Assembly (NCBI GenBank): GCA_029959085.1
Contig: JARWIR010000016.1
Coordinates: 20,345,499 to 20,409,498, forward strand
Direction of reading: 5' to 3'
DNA from: Nemophila menziesii
Taxonomy: Eukaryota; Streptophyta; Magnoliopsida; Boraginales; Hydrophyllaceae
Length of the DNA: 64,000 nt
Shown: piece after piece, positions 48,871-60,255 of the stretch
Position numbering within the stretch: position 1 is the stretch's first letter
Layout: the number at the start of each line of letters is the position of its first letter
The notes under the pieces: model-generated
Seen by the model: the letters and a program-made list of their open reading frames with translations, nothing else
Told to the model about the DNA's origin: nothing
Databases searched by the model: none
Made by a program: the position numbers and the translations under genes

Positions 48871-49473
48871 CCACTTCAACCACCATTACCACCACAACCA
48901 CCACCACAACCACCACCACAACCACCACCACCACCACCTCCACTACCTAATACTAATTCCATCACACACGTGCACGTCCGGATTTTTTTTTAAAATCGTC
49001 ATAACTATTCTAAAAAAATCAGCAAAAATATAAAATTTTCATTTTCAGACAAAGAAAATTAATATTTACTTCTATATTTTTTTTGTTTTTTTGCAAATAT
49101 GAAACTCACTGTTCGAAACAGTGAATTTTTTTTTTGCAAACATGAAATTCAATGTTCTAAACATAAGATTCACTGTATGGAACAATGAATTTCATGTCTG
49201 CGAAAAAATTCAAAAAATTCAAAAAAAAAAACATAGACGTAAATATTAATTTGCCTCGTTCAAAAATGCAATTTTTTTATTTTTCTGATTTTTTAGAATT
49301 TGTTATGACGATTTAAAAAAAAATCCCGAACGCATGCGTGTGATAGAATTAGTAGTAGTAGGTGGTGGTTGAGGTTGTGGTGGTGGTGGTGGTTGTTGTT
49401 GTTGCTGTAGTGGTAGTAATAGGGTGGTAGTGGTGGTTGGGTGGTGGTGGTGGTGGGAAGTTGTAATAGGTGG
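48871..49473. repeat. Foldback element, copy 2, with (CCA)n and (GGT)n ends
   Basis: The left end is a CCA/ACC tract (48871-48943), then cctaatactaattccatcac and acacgtgcacgtccgg. The right end mirrors this: cgaacgcatgcgtgtgatag, aattagtagtagtaggtgg and a GGT tract to 49473. The inner arms share the 'aaaatcgtcata', 'cgtctat' and 'aaattca(c/a)tgtt' blocks with copy 1 at 6731. The mirrored microsatellites therefore belong to the element. Confidence 0.8.
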
Positions 49474-49657
49474 TTAAATTCAAATGATAAATAGTACAGT
49501 AATAAAAAGATTATATAAGGGTAATTTTGTCAAATGATGTTTTTAATAAATAATTTATTAGGGGATATTTTTAGAAAATAAGTTTTTTAATATGCGTTTA
49601 TGGACTAATGGCTCATTTCATTATTCTTGATTACAACGCGAATAAAAATGTGCCAAT

Positions 49658-50110
49658 GTGTTCGAAGCGATGACATTTCATGATTCTAAGAATGATTGCT
49701 TCCGATTGAACACCATTGATTGTGTAGAGAAAGAGCCAAACAAATTTGTGGAAAACTTGGTGTTGGAGGAGAAATATATAAGAAAGAAGCCACCATTTAA
49801 TGCTCCTTCAAACCTTAAGGGGAACCCATTCATTGACTACTTGAAGGAGTTCAAGAAACGTGCGAAAAAGATTCCAAGAGAACCTGTAAGAAAGAGGAAA
49901 GAGGATGAGTTTGGGGTAGGAAATAAAGTAATAACAGTGATCCTGATCTCCCATACAAATCCCACAAGCACAAGAGTTCGTGGAGTGGCCCATTCACGGT
50001 CACTAGAATTGTTTCTGAGGAATTAGTGGAAGTTAAGCGTGTGGAATCTAAAACAAAGAAAGGATGCAAGTTCCAATTGATCGACATTAAAAGACTCTCC
50101 CATTGTTGGG
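49658..50110 (+). pseudogene. Pol remnant: protease-RT linker joined to integrase C-terminus
   Basis: The first part contains NDCFRLNTIDCVEKE, resembling the CFRxDVID segment found between protease and RT in Athila-like Pol. After about 49840 the text becomes the integrase tail. In a second frame it reads SSWSGPFTVTRIVSEELVEV followed by KxFQLIDIKRL, the classic end of Ty3-gypsy integrase. RT, RNase H and the integrase catalytic core are missing between the two parts, which means a large internal deletion. A frame change occurs near 49950. Confidence 0.75.
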
Positions 50111-51177
50111 GATGCTATGTGAAAAAAAAAATGACCACGAGGTAACACGTCGAACTTCAACGACGTTAAGCAAAAGTGTTTCTTTAGAGACAACCCAGGT
50201 TTTTAACGCTTTATTAGTTATTTTATGATTTTAGTGCGTATTAGTAGATTTATTTGATGTATACTACGTGATGAGAAAGATGTTTAGTTTTTTTGATGTG
50301 TAGGTAAGCAAGATATTGAGTTTGGGATGAAAAAAACTTGGCAAATTCGTGAGCCTAACAACAAGAATCTGCGGCCGCGGTGCACCGCAGGTCGCCAAAT
50401 CGTACCCACACTTGTCCACGCTAAAGTACAACAGTTAAATTGGAGTTGTAGAGTTGAGGCTATGGTACACCGCACGATACCCGCGGTACACCACAACTCG
50501 AGAAATTGAATCATGGCGAGAAGACGAAATGGTATGTCGACGGAAGCCATGAGCGCGGTAATACCGCAACACCTACGGTGTACCGCAAAAATTCCAAATC
50601 GTGTACACACTAGTCTACACTTCATAAGGGTAGATAATTTGAGTTGTATCCATGAGTGCAGTATACTACACGATTGCGGTGTACTGTGTCACGACGAAAA
50701 GAAGAGACAAAGTTAGACTATCAACTACACTCTTGGCCTAAACAACAATTTTTGCTCTTCCCCAAGCTTTCAACCACCATTAGAGCTTCGGCCCTAGCTT
50801 CACCCACCATCAAAATACACTCAAATAACCCAATTTTCACACCTAAAAACATCCCTACATCATTTCTAACAACAATCACCCAACCAAATCATTCCAAACA
50901 TCACAAGAAATCAAGAATCAAACTAGAAATTTTTGAAAATTCTTTTTCCTAATCCTCTTGATCCCTTACATCCCACCATAAATCCTTCATACCAACATAG
51001 AAAATCATATACCCTAAACCTTTTTACCTCTCAATATTACCTCATTCATAAATTCAAGGGAAAATATCAAGTTTGGTAAATTTTTGAGTTGAGGGTGAAG
51101 GAAGATGACACGAAGAACAGAGACACTTGCTCATGTGAAGAAGATGAAGAAGATTTACAACAGATATTTGGGTCAGA
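50111..51177 (+). other. Post-pol region with palindromic GCGGT..ACCGC cluster
   Basis: cgtcgaacttcaacgacgtt aagcaaaagtg near 50152 is the block that follows pol in Athila elements. Positions 50377-50688 hold six short palindrome-like motifs of the type gcggtNNaccgc in an otherwise AT-rich region. 50730-51060 is CA-rich and uncoded. A short Lys-rich frame starts near 51104 and is cut by LTR C. Confidence 0.55.
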
Positions 51178-52771
51178 ATAAGTGATGTCTCCTAAATGTT
51201 CTAATTTTATGCCCTTGGGAGACATCATTTTTGTGTTTATTTGACTATTTAGATAGACTTTTGGTGTTAAAATGCAATAAATCGATTTTCCTCTTTTAAT
51301 TCTAGTCATTTTCATTTATTAAACTTTTGCGCGTAATATGGTTTGTTTTGAGTGAGAAGTTGTAGGTTTTGAATACTAGCTAGGAGAGGAATCCAAGGAT
51401 AAAGTCAAAGATCGTGTAATGAAGTCAAAGCAAGAAGAAATATCCCGAAAGAATTGATAATTTCAAGTTGCAAATTTGGAAAGTTGTCAAAGATTACTGA
51501 TTTCGAGCCATCTAAGAGTGGATTTAGCCTCTGACTTGTGAAGAGGATTTGTCCTCCATTGAGTTACGGAACTTTAGCAACTGGGAATGAGGTCAATCCG
51601 AGTTATAACGAGCCATTTAGAGCCGATATAGTGAAGGTGATGCAGCAGTTACGGGATTTGGGCTTAGTTATGGATTTGGGCTTTTCTTATTTTCACTTAA
51701 TCTTTAAAGAAAAGCCCTAATCCGATTTTCTTAGTATAAATAGGCTTTGGACTCTTATTTTTAGAGATAATTCACATTATTAGACATACGCTTAAGAGTC
51801 GGACACCAGAGAGGAAGCTAGAGCAAAGGAAGAGAAAAAGCAAGAGCTGGAGACTGTCTATATCTCCACTTCTCAGCCAATTCAACTCCGTAATTAGGTT
51901 CTTCTATTTTATTCTGTAAAACATTATGAACTCAATTATGTCTTTGGTTTTTGTCTTTTCCATTATTATGAGCTAAACTTAAATAGTGCTTGAGAACACA
52001 TAATGGGTTAATCCCAATTTGATTTCGTTTCATGTGTTTGGATTTGGGATCTTTATAATTGAAATCAAATTGGGTAAATTGTATTTTTCATTAATTTTCT
52101 TTTATTCACTATCATTGACATAATTAACCAATCATATGACTTAGTATCTAGGCTATTCCATTTAGTGGCGAATGGATCACCTTGACGGGGGGTCTAGGTA
52201 TAGAACCAATTAATGAATGTATGATAGAAATTATAGACTCTGACGAGCTTAGTTAATACTATGGCCGATTGGGTAAATTAGACTTAATCACTTGAAGGTG
52301 GACTATAATCACCCTGACGGGGTTTGTAGCACCTAAGAGTAGCTCTTTAGTCCACCCTGACGGGGGTAAAGAGAATTCTGAATCCCGATCATTACATATT
52401 TACCAATTTGTCCCTTAAACAGTACATGAAATGAATGATAATTAGGTGAAACCCTTGCGTCTCTCAAGTACTGCCTTCCCTACCTTGCGTAAACTACTTT
52501 ATTTTCTCGTCTAGTTTAATATTTGCATTAATTTAGTATTTTAATTTATTGTCCTAGTCTTAGAAAACCAAAACAACAATCTTAAAATCATTTTACTTGT
52601 TTTCACGTGCAATTAATTAATATTCGATAAGCATTAGAGTCAACCATTTCGTCCCTGAGAACGAATCTGTATTATCACATATATTACTTGGGACAACTGT
52701 ACACTTGCAGTTGTGGTTCTCTTATCCTTATTTGCATTTTATTTTAGAACACACAAAGGACCACCAATAAG
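51178..52771 (+). mobile_element. Solo LTR C (Athila-like) with perfect 5-bp TSD
   Basis: The LTR runs from tgatgtctcc at 51183 to ccacca at 52766 (1584 bp) and is flanked by ATAAG on both sides (51178-51182, 52767-52771). A hairpin pair (tgatgtctcc / gggagacatca at 51217-51227), a TATA-like agtataaatagg near 51734 and the 'caccttgacgggggg' blocks are present. No PBS or interior follows, so it is a solo LTR left by LTR-LTR recombination. The host reading frame seems to run on across the site if one ATAAG is removed. Confidence 0.85.
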
Positions 52772-53364
52772 AAGAAACCACTTATTGTGGAGGAAGAATA
52801 AAAAGGTGAGTTTAAGAGAATTCTTGAGAAGGGGGAAAGATTGGGTTGGAAGACGTTATAGCACTAATCATTTTTTATGAGGCCATGCGATTCATAGTCG
52901 AGACGAAGAAGGTATTTAATCTGAAGTACCTATTGATGAAGGCAGATGTGAAACTCGGAGAGAAAGAGAAGCTTGTTAGTAAATCACATCCTATCTTGCA
53001 TGGTGATCACGCGAGGCAATAGCCTCGCGAGTATGTTTGTCTCTTCTCTACCCCTTCTCTATTTGTATATTAGGTGTTTGTTGTTAATTTTCTTGAGTCA
53101 GTTTTGAGTCATGGATGTCACGGCTCAACTTTGATTTGAGAGTGTAAATCCGTTGTTACCATTCCCACTTTTATGTGTTGTAATTGTTTTCAATAAGTGT
53201 GATTGTTGGTTTAGAATCTAATGAATGTATCTCTTAAGCTAAATTTCAGTGATTCAATGATAGATAGTAGATTTATAAACTTGTCTTGTGTATACTTTAA
53301 AATAATTTACATGAAGTGCAAATTGTAAGTAAAGGAGAGATTAGTGAGCAATGTGCATAAGTGA
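52772..53364 (+). other. 3' region of the B-D element, env-like remnant
   Basis: 52830-53020 gives Lys/Glu-rich text (for example LKYLLMKADVKLGEKEKLVS) without a named domain. The position between pol and the 3' LTR is where Athila elements carry an extra ORF. Function is not assignable. Confidence 0.35.
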
Positions 53365-53995
53365 GTTTGATCTAGGGTTGTAAATGAAGTTCGGCTCAGA
53401 AAAAGCTTGACTCGAGATCGTTCGTTAAACTAAACGAGCCGATCTCGAGCCTAAAAATGAGCTCGTTTATTAAACGAGGCGAGCCTAGCCTGTTCGCGAG
53501 CTTTTCTGAAAAGCTCTGAAAAATATAATTAAATTATAAATATCTATTACATATTGATATTTGACAATTCAAAAATTTAAAACCAATTACTATATTAAAA
53601 AAAATTATCTTATCCCAGCACTTACATGTCACTCTCCCCCTCTACCTACCTAATTATAAAAGACCATTTAAAATTTAACAATCAAAAGAAATAATACGTG
53701 ATTGTATTTAATGATAGTTTACAATAGCCAATTACGTTTTAATTAAAATATTTGCAACAATCTATCTTATAATTAATCCATATTATCCCAAGATAAAAAG
53801 AAGAGCTTTCAAACTCGAAATAGATTTAAACAAGCTTTTGAGCTCGAGCTCGAAACACTTATAACCAAGCCGAGCTCGAACGCTAACTTCAAAGCTCGTC
53901 TTGAGCTCGAGCTCAACTCGTTTAAATTTATAAATAAATAAACAAGCATGTATATCTACTATTCGGCTCGGCTCGTTTACATCCCTAGTCTGATC
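53365..53995. mobile_element. hAT-type MITE, 615 bp, with 8-bp TSD
   Basis: The element is 53373-53987. The ends are tagggttgtaaatgaag and, reversed, tagggatgtaaacgagccg; the arms go on as ggctcg/gagctcg-rich inverted sequence around an AT-rich middle. The flanking 8-mers gtttgatc (53365-53372) and gtctgatc (53988-53995) differ at one base. These terms and TSD length fit hAT. Confidence 0.9.
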
Positions 53996-55048
53996 TTAGG
54001 TAGCATGAGTGGTGTGGAGAAAGTGAGATCTAAATTAGCTGATAAACCGTTTGATGAACATGCTAGAAGTGGGAACTAACTAATTTGTATAGTATAGGAC
54101 ATGATTAAGGCAGTTCTTTGTTAGCCGATTGTGCCTTTTAGCTTATTGTCCATGATTAATGTTATATTTATCCGTCTCAGCCCCCTTTGTGCCTTTCTAA
54201 GCCTTTTTCATTTAGCCACAATTCAAGCCTTATCCTTTAGACTTTTAGGATTTCACCATATGACCCGCACTCAAATCGCGTTGCTTTGACACTCGTCTAG
54301 AGCTTGAGTTTTTGGTGGTGGTTGCATGGGATATATTATGGGTTGGGTTTTGTGCTTTGTAATTGAGCTTCGTGATCACTTGTGATGCGAAACATAGTGG
54401 CATGACTTCTCACATCAAAAAGAGAGTCACTACCACTTACAAAAGAAAAACATATATATTTTTGGACCGGCAAAGTGGGATTTCTATAGGTGATCATGAA
54501 AGGGCTTTAATTGGGTTATTGGGGATGCGAATAAGTGCATCAATTGGGATGAGTGAGAACATCTTTGATAGTAACTCAAGCTCTAGGGAGACTTGTTAAT
54601 GGCTAGTGACGAGAGAGCCAAAATATCACTCTAAATGATCCTAATATACGTACACCACCTACCCTAAGCCTATATTACTTCCTTAAAGACATTATAATTC
54701 TTGACTATACACTATAAGAGCTTTCACATTATAGATAGTAGTTATATGGACCTTAGAAACTACGTGAGGATCAAGGAATATCCTATAACCAACAATATGA
54801 ACTAAGAAAGAACCCCACTTAGTGCATTGCAAAACTAATTTGATTTTGAAATTAATTTGTATGGGTGGTATATTTTATAGGTGTATATTTGATTTAGTTT
54901 GTATATTATACTATAGGAGACTTGTGCTTTAGTGTCATTCATTATGTTTTCTATTCTTTCTCTCTTCCTTGGCTTATTTGAATTGGACCCTTCTAAACTC
55001 CTTTTCTTTTAATTTTGTTGGGACGACAAAACTTTGAGTTAGGGGTCT
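53996..55048 (+). other. 3' non-coding region of the B-D element with PPT
   Basis: 54750-55048 aligns with 56612-56942, the sequence before LTR E. Both end in gacaaaactttgagtt(a/g)gggg, a polypurine-like stretch typical of Athila ends. The ORF at 54363-54599 has no known domain. Confidence 0.5.
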
Positions 55049-56609
55049 TGATGTCTATCTTTTTGTGATGGATAAATCCATTCTCATTACATTGTTTTGG
55101 GAGTTCATTGGGACTAAGTACGACATTTTCCCTTATAATTGCTATATTGCACTTTTACTTCTAGTTTTGGACTTAATACTGTTTATAGAGATTTTGTGCC
55201 TTAATTGTCTTTTAAGTGTATAGATTTTAGGTATATTTTTTATACAAGGATCCAAGATGAGGAGAATAAGTCAAAAAGTCAAGATAAACCCCAAGTCAAA
55301 GCGGAATTTGAGCCTAGAGCCACTTTAGGAAGTTGGAGCGTTTGCCAGAGAAATCTTTGCGCCTTAGTGTTTCAGTCACTACGAGATATTGGTGAGAGCT
55401 TTGGACTTGATTCCTTTTGTTTAGAAATATCTTGAATGCAGGGTCACTTCGCAAGTGAAGGAAGTCAATTCAGAGTCAAGATGAAGAATTTATATCATTT
55501 GCTTCCACCGTGGTTCGAACCAGAATTTTGGCTAGTAAAACGGGTTGGGCCCCTTCCAAACCCAACTTAGCAAGCCTAATGGGGGCCCAAACGTTTTAGA
55601 TTATATATAAGCCATTTTTTCTAGCCCCTCATCATTATCTTTTACTCATTAATCAACGTGCATCAAGCCAGAAATGGGAAGAACGCTAAAGACAGAAGGA
55701 AAAGGAGAAGACATGGGTTTGTTTATGAACCCAACCATTCTACCTCAACCATTCACCATTTCCCGTCATCATTAAGAGTAACTTAGCTTTATTTTCATTT
55801 CTAAACATGATTATGATATTAGTTTTAATTAGTTTTTCTTCTATTAGTATGAAATAAATCCTCATTGCTTGAGGATGCTATTGTAAGACTTTATGTTTAG
55901 CTTTTTAATTGAGTTATTGATTATATTTAATTGAGTTGGATTGAGATTATTATATTTTCTTATGTATTTGATTCAAATACGATTGTGCTTCGGCCAAGTA
56001 GTAGGTAGCTGTTGGAATTTAAGTTAACACCAAGATGAGGGGTTTAATCACGGACCCAGTACATAAGAGTCTAGTATGAGGCATTGAACCAAATGGTTGT
56101 GTGCGCTAGCTAGTAATTAAGGATTAGGGAATTCAACTCATCGGATAGGCAGCTGGTATGTAAGGTTGAGCTCTAAGTTCACCAAGATGGGGAGTTAGAG
56201 TGTATTTGAATCTCGGCTAATTTGAACACAACCATTCACCCTTATCAATCACAAGATTAATTAGCTTCATAAACAATAACTGGCAATTCTTCAAGCAACC
56301 ATCTCCTATTAGTTCATCCGTTTATTTATTTTACTTATTTGTTTATCCAATTTCTTAGTTAATTCTTATTGCATTTACTTTATCATTGGTTGTTTAGTCA
56401 TATTTTTAACCGAATATATTTTTTTTATTTTTTTTGACTCATTAATATGTTGTTATTTATATTAAAAGCTTCATGCCATTAGTCACTGATAATCCTTGTG
56501 GAAAACGATAACCCTACTTATCACTTTTACTTGTCTCTAATTTGTACACAGCGGAGTTGTCACACCAATTCTACTACTACTTTCTTTTATCACAGATTGA
56601 GGGATAACA
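55049..56609 (+). repeat. LTR D, Athila-like 3' LTR
   Basis: 1561 bp, begins tgatgtctat and ends gggataaca. It aligns with LTR B throughout at roughly 80-90% by eye. A TATA-like gattatatataagcc lies near 55599. The small ORF at 55205-55435 also occurs in LTR B as matching DNA and is not a gene. Confidence 0.75.
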
Positions 56610-56942
56610 GTGGACCCTTGGATACTATGTTAAAATCGTGAATATAACCTATATCCACCATATAGAACTAAGAGAAAAACCTATCTTTCTTGCATTGCAA
56701 AGCTAATCTAATCGTGAAATTATATGTGTTGCTTGTTTGTATGATAAGTCTATGTATGATTTATTCTATAGATATTATTACGTGAAACTTGTTAGGTAGT
56801 CTCTATGGGATCATTCTGTACATTCTTTCTCTTATCCATTCTTAATTGACTTAGTTGATATAGAGTTCCCTAGTTTAGTTCTTATTTCTTATTTTATGGG
56901 GATGACAAAACTTTGAGTTGGGGTTCTAAATTTCTACACTAA
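56610..56942 (+). other. 3' interior remnant of the outer (A-E) element
   Basis: It parallels 54750-55045, ending in a gacaaaactttgagttgggg PPT-like block before LTR E. Confidence 0.5.
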
Positions 56943-58492
56943 TGTGATATATTAATCTAGTCACCAGATTTAATTTTAGGGTTATATTGTACAATATGTG
57001 AGGGATTATTCTTTATTATTAGATAGTATCTCATTTCTTGTCTAGTTTTGGAGAATTGTTTCTTTTAGAGCTATTTGTTTGTAATTTACGTGTTGAGTGT
57101 GCAGCTCTTAGGTACCTGGATTATGTTATATCCCAAGACAAGGATACAGAGTCAAGAAAGAATGGACAAACCCTAGTTAAGGCGTTAAAGGACCAAGAAT
57201 CCAGTTTTGGCAAGCAAGAGTAGTTGTCGGTAAGATTTAGAAATCGACTTATTGGTGTCACCACGTGTAATTGATGAAGATTGTGCAAAAGCCCACTGGT
57301 TTCTAGATAGTACTTGAAGTTAGAAGCGCGTAGGAACTGATGTTTTGTGATTTGGAACTAACTTGAAGAAGTTATAAAGTTACAAATATCGTGGCTCAAA
57401 CCACACTTCTTTTCATAGAAAACATTTTTGGGTTGGATTAGTTCACTTAAAATGGGACTACAACCCAGAAAATGTAATTAGTCCTTTAAATATCAGTTTT
57501 TATCATTAGAAAAGGTTCCTTGTTCAGAATTATATCATAAGAAGAGCCAGAGAGAGAAAAACGCCTGGAGGATAAGATATAGAAGCTCGATCCCTACTGC
57601 ACCACTTCTACACCATTCTATCTTCGGTATTAGGGTAATTAGTATTAGTTTCTTGTCTTAAACATGATTATAATCTTTTTGCTAGTTAGTTTTATTTATT
57701 CAGTTATGAACTAAATTCATTATAGCTTGAGTTGTGTTATGTATGAACCTTGAATTACTTATGATTAGTTTTTAATGCTTATTGGGATATTTCAATTTAA
57801 TTGAATTCAGGTTATAAATTTTTGCATATGAATTTATTTATTATATACTTTCTATACCTTGATCAACTGTGGATTGGCTTTAGTATCTTAAACTATCACC
57901 ATGGCGAGGGGTGTAGGAACAAAACTGGGTTATATTTGTCCGGTGTGCAGTTGTGATCCTTACGGGCTTGCCTAGCTAGATAATTACATAGGTTTAGAAC
58001 TTTCTAGTGTCGATATTTTGTGTAGAATAATCTCACTCTAGGACTCTAGTAATATTTAAGAAGCCTTCTAAGCTAACCTGGCGGGAGTTAAAAGAAGGTT
58101 AGAATCTTGATTAACAAATATCTACCTAAACTTCACCCTTATAAATAGAAACATCACTGTCAAAATAGGGGATTACATGAAAATTAGTCTATACTCTCTC
58201 ATATATTCCTCGTAGTTTTATTTAATTGTGTTATCAGTTAAATTATTAAGTTTATTATTTACATCTTAGTTCAATCCGAAAGCCAAACAAAAATCTATTG
58301 TTTCTAGTTCGGTCTTTTAGTTACAATAACTTAATCATATACACTCTTTAAGAACACGAGTCCAAAATTAACGTTGTTAAACTTTAGTCCTTGGAGAACG
58401 ATATTATTACTTAACTTATTACTTGCAAACAGCTTGTACACTTGCATGGAGTGATCTCACGAGGTGTTGATTTGTTAGTTATTTTTATCACA
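56943..58492 (+). repeat. LTR E, Athila-like 3' LTR
   Basis: 1550 bp from tgtgatatattaatc to ttatcaca. It is closest to LTR A (gttcttaggtacatgg / gctcttaggtacctgg, 'aatcgactta', atcattagaaa). It carries the usual 'ttacttgcaaacagcttgta' block near its 3' end. It follows a PPT-like sequence, so it is a 3' LTR. Confidence 0.65.
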
Positions 58493-58599
58493 CCTTGGGA
58501 GATGACACGGTACTTCAAGATATACCCATTTATGTAATTTCAATCTTTGAATTCCTAAAGACCCTGTGTAAAAAGATGTCTAACCTTGTAGAAAATTAT

Positions 58600-59230
58600 T
58601 TGTTGGATGAAAACCATACAAAAAAGAATACATTGGGTTGCTTGGAATGAAATTGCGAGATAAAAAGCTATCGACGATATCGATTACAGTGACTTGCATA
58701 AAATAAATATTGTCATTAATTTTCAACTAAGAATGAAGATTAATTAATTACCCGGACTTAATTGCTGCCAAATTTTTGAATGGCATATAACACCCGAACA
58801 CTACTCTTCGGGATGCAATCTTACAAAATAGAGATCTCGGAGTTGAATAAGTATTTTTCGTGGTTCATAGCTATTGAAGAAGGAATGTGTTTGGAAAATT
58901 GGAAATGGTTTGTCAACTAACATCTGGAAGGGTTTCAAGTTTGAAAAACCTGTGGATGCGAACTCAAAGTGGTGGCATAACTATTTAATCATGATATCTC
59001 AGGATGGAATATTAATATCATTAACCAAGTTTTCCTAATTGGTGGCTAATGAAATTATGAGATATGCAATTATACAACTGGATAAGGGTGAAAACATTGT
59101 TTAACCACATACTAAAGATGGCAAGTACTCAACAAAGATGGGGTATCATAGATTAATCCAGGACGAGAATGTCATAGAATGGAAGCCATATAAAATGGGC
59201 GAGGATAGCAATAATGAGATTTGTGTTATC
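58600..59230 (+). pseudogene. LINE ORF2 fragment (RT tail to zf-RVT)
   Basis: Pieces in the right order: QKRIHWVAWNEIA with SDLHKINI (RT thumb end), WKIGNGLSTNIWKGF (the vGxGxsixxWxd motif), and TKDGKYSTKMGYHRL (start of zf-RVT). Several stops and frame changes lie between them. No zinc ligands, RNase H or A-tract follow, so both ends are truncated. Confidence 0.65.
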
Positions 59231-59398
59231 ATTTGGGTAAGTTACCCAAGTGAAAATTCTTACTTAAACTCAATTTTTTCGTGGGTCTTGGACCTCGTTA
59301 TAAGTCAGGACAAAAACGAAAGGTTTTCGTCTTACTTCGGTAATGAATTTTATGTATTCACTTGTGTAAACCAAATGAAAGGTTAATGAGAAATTGAG

Positions 59399-60255
59399 TG
59401 TTAAATTTGAGGTATAGGAAGAGTTTTTATGAACTAGTAAAAAAAAATTGGTCACTCAATATAAAGTTCTTAGCACTTAAGAATTGGGCCCTTAGGGGCA
59501 TCCACTTTTGGGCTTGGGCTTGGCTTGGTTTGGACTATATTTTTTAAAATTAAAAGGGATTGGGTTATCATTTAATTTGAATTGTAACGTTCTAATTCAC
59601 CCTGAAACATCTTCTTCCTCAAACGTCATCTCCCATGTCTGAAACGTTGCGGTCGGATTTGAACAGGTGCTTCTACACCTATAAATACATGGCCAAAACT
59701 AGTTTTCATTCATTCAATTTTTTTACAAACAAATAACTTAAAAGAGAGAGAGATTAAACACCATTTAAGGTTCGAAGTTATGCAGATTTTCAAGTGTCTG
59801 ATATTTGCAGTGTTGATCGTTGTATCCTGGAGGTTGAAGCCATTACAAAACGTAAGACACCAGTGCGTGGCTAATAAACCTTAAGGACATAGGATCCAAT
59901 CCTAGCCTCGATCAGTAACATGTTTTCTGTTAATTTTCATTTCTATCATTTCTGCATTTTTGTTTATCCTCCATTTTTTCTTTCTGAATCAAAATAAATC
60001 ACTGGAGATAACAATTTAAGGTTTATTACTTCACAAGTAGTTTTGATTCAGACTTTGTTTTTCCAACTGTTGAATCTGAATTCTAAGTTCTACAACAAGA
60101 TCTAAAAACTTGGGACTTTAGTCTGCCTAACAAGAGCTAAACTCTTGGGAAAGACAAGAATCTAGATATTCAATTGTAAGACAATTTTATTTCGTATTGT
60201 ATACTTCTACTGTATCAAATTTCATCTTCTGTTTTGTTTTGTTGAAAGTAACAGA
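59399..60255 (+). other. Probable 5' LTR and leader of copia element 2
   Basis: A TATA-like cctataaatacatgg lies at about 59679, followed by a leader-like stretch of over 500 bases before the gag ATG at 60256. Exact LTR limits and a PBS could not be recognised. Confidence 0.35.

Larger units (their letters stand above)
47654..55048 (+). mobile_element. Interior of a deleted Athila-like element, with later insertions
   Basis: Order: PBS, gag remnant (47696-48464), then protease-RT linker plus integrase C-terminus (49658-50110), a post-pol block, and a long 3' non-coding or env-like region up to LTR D. Protease, RT, RNase H and the integrase core are absent. Insertions inside it are the foldback element (48871-49473), solo LTR C (51183-52766) and a hAT MITE (53373-53987). 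A matching TSD outside B and D was not found, so the B-D pairing is likely rather than proven. Confidence 0.6.

Noticed and set aside
46059..52766. LTR B and LTR C as the two ends of one element
   Set aside because: C has its own perfect ATAAG duplication and is much less like B than D is.
54363..54599. 78-residue ORF as an env gene
   Set aside because: No membrane segment or known motif; it lies in the decayed 3' region of a gypsy element.
55205..55435. 76-residue ORF as a gene
   Set aside because: The same DNA occurs in LTR B without an open frame, so it is LTR sequence.
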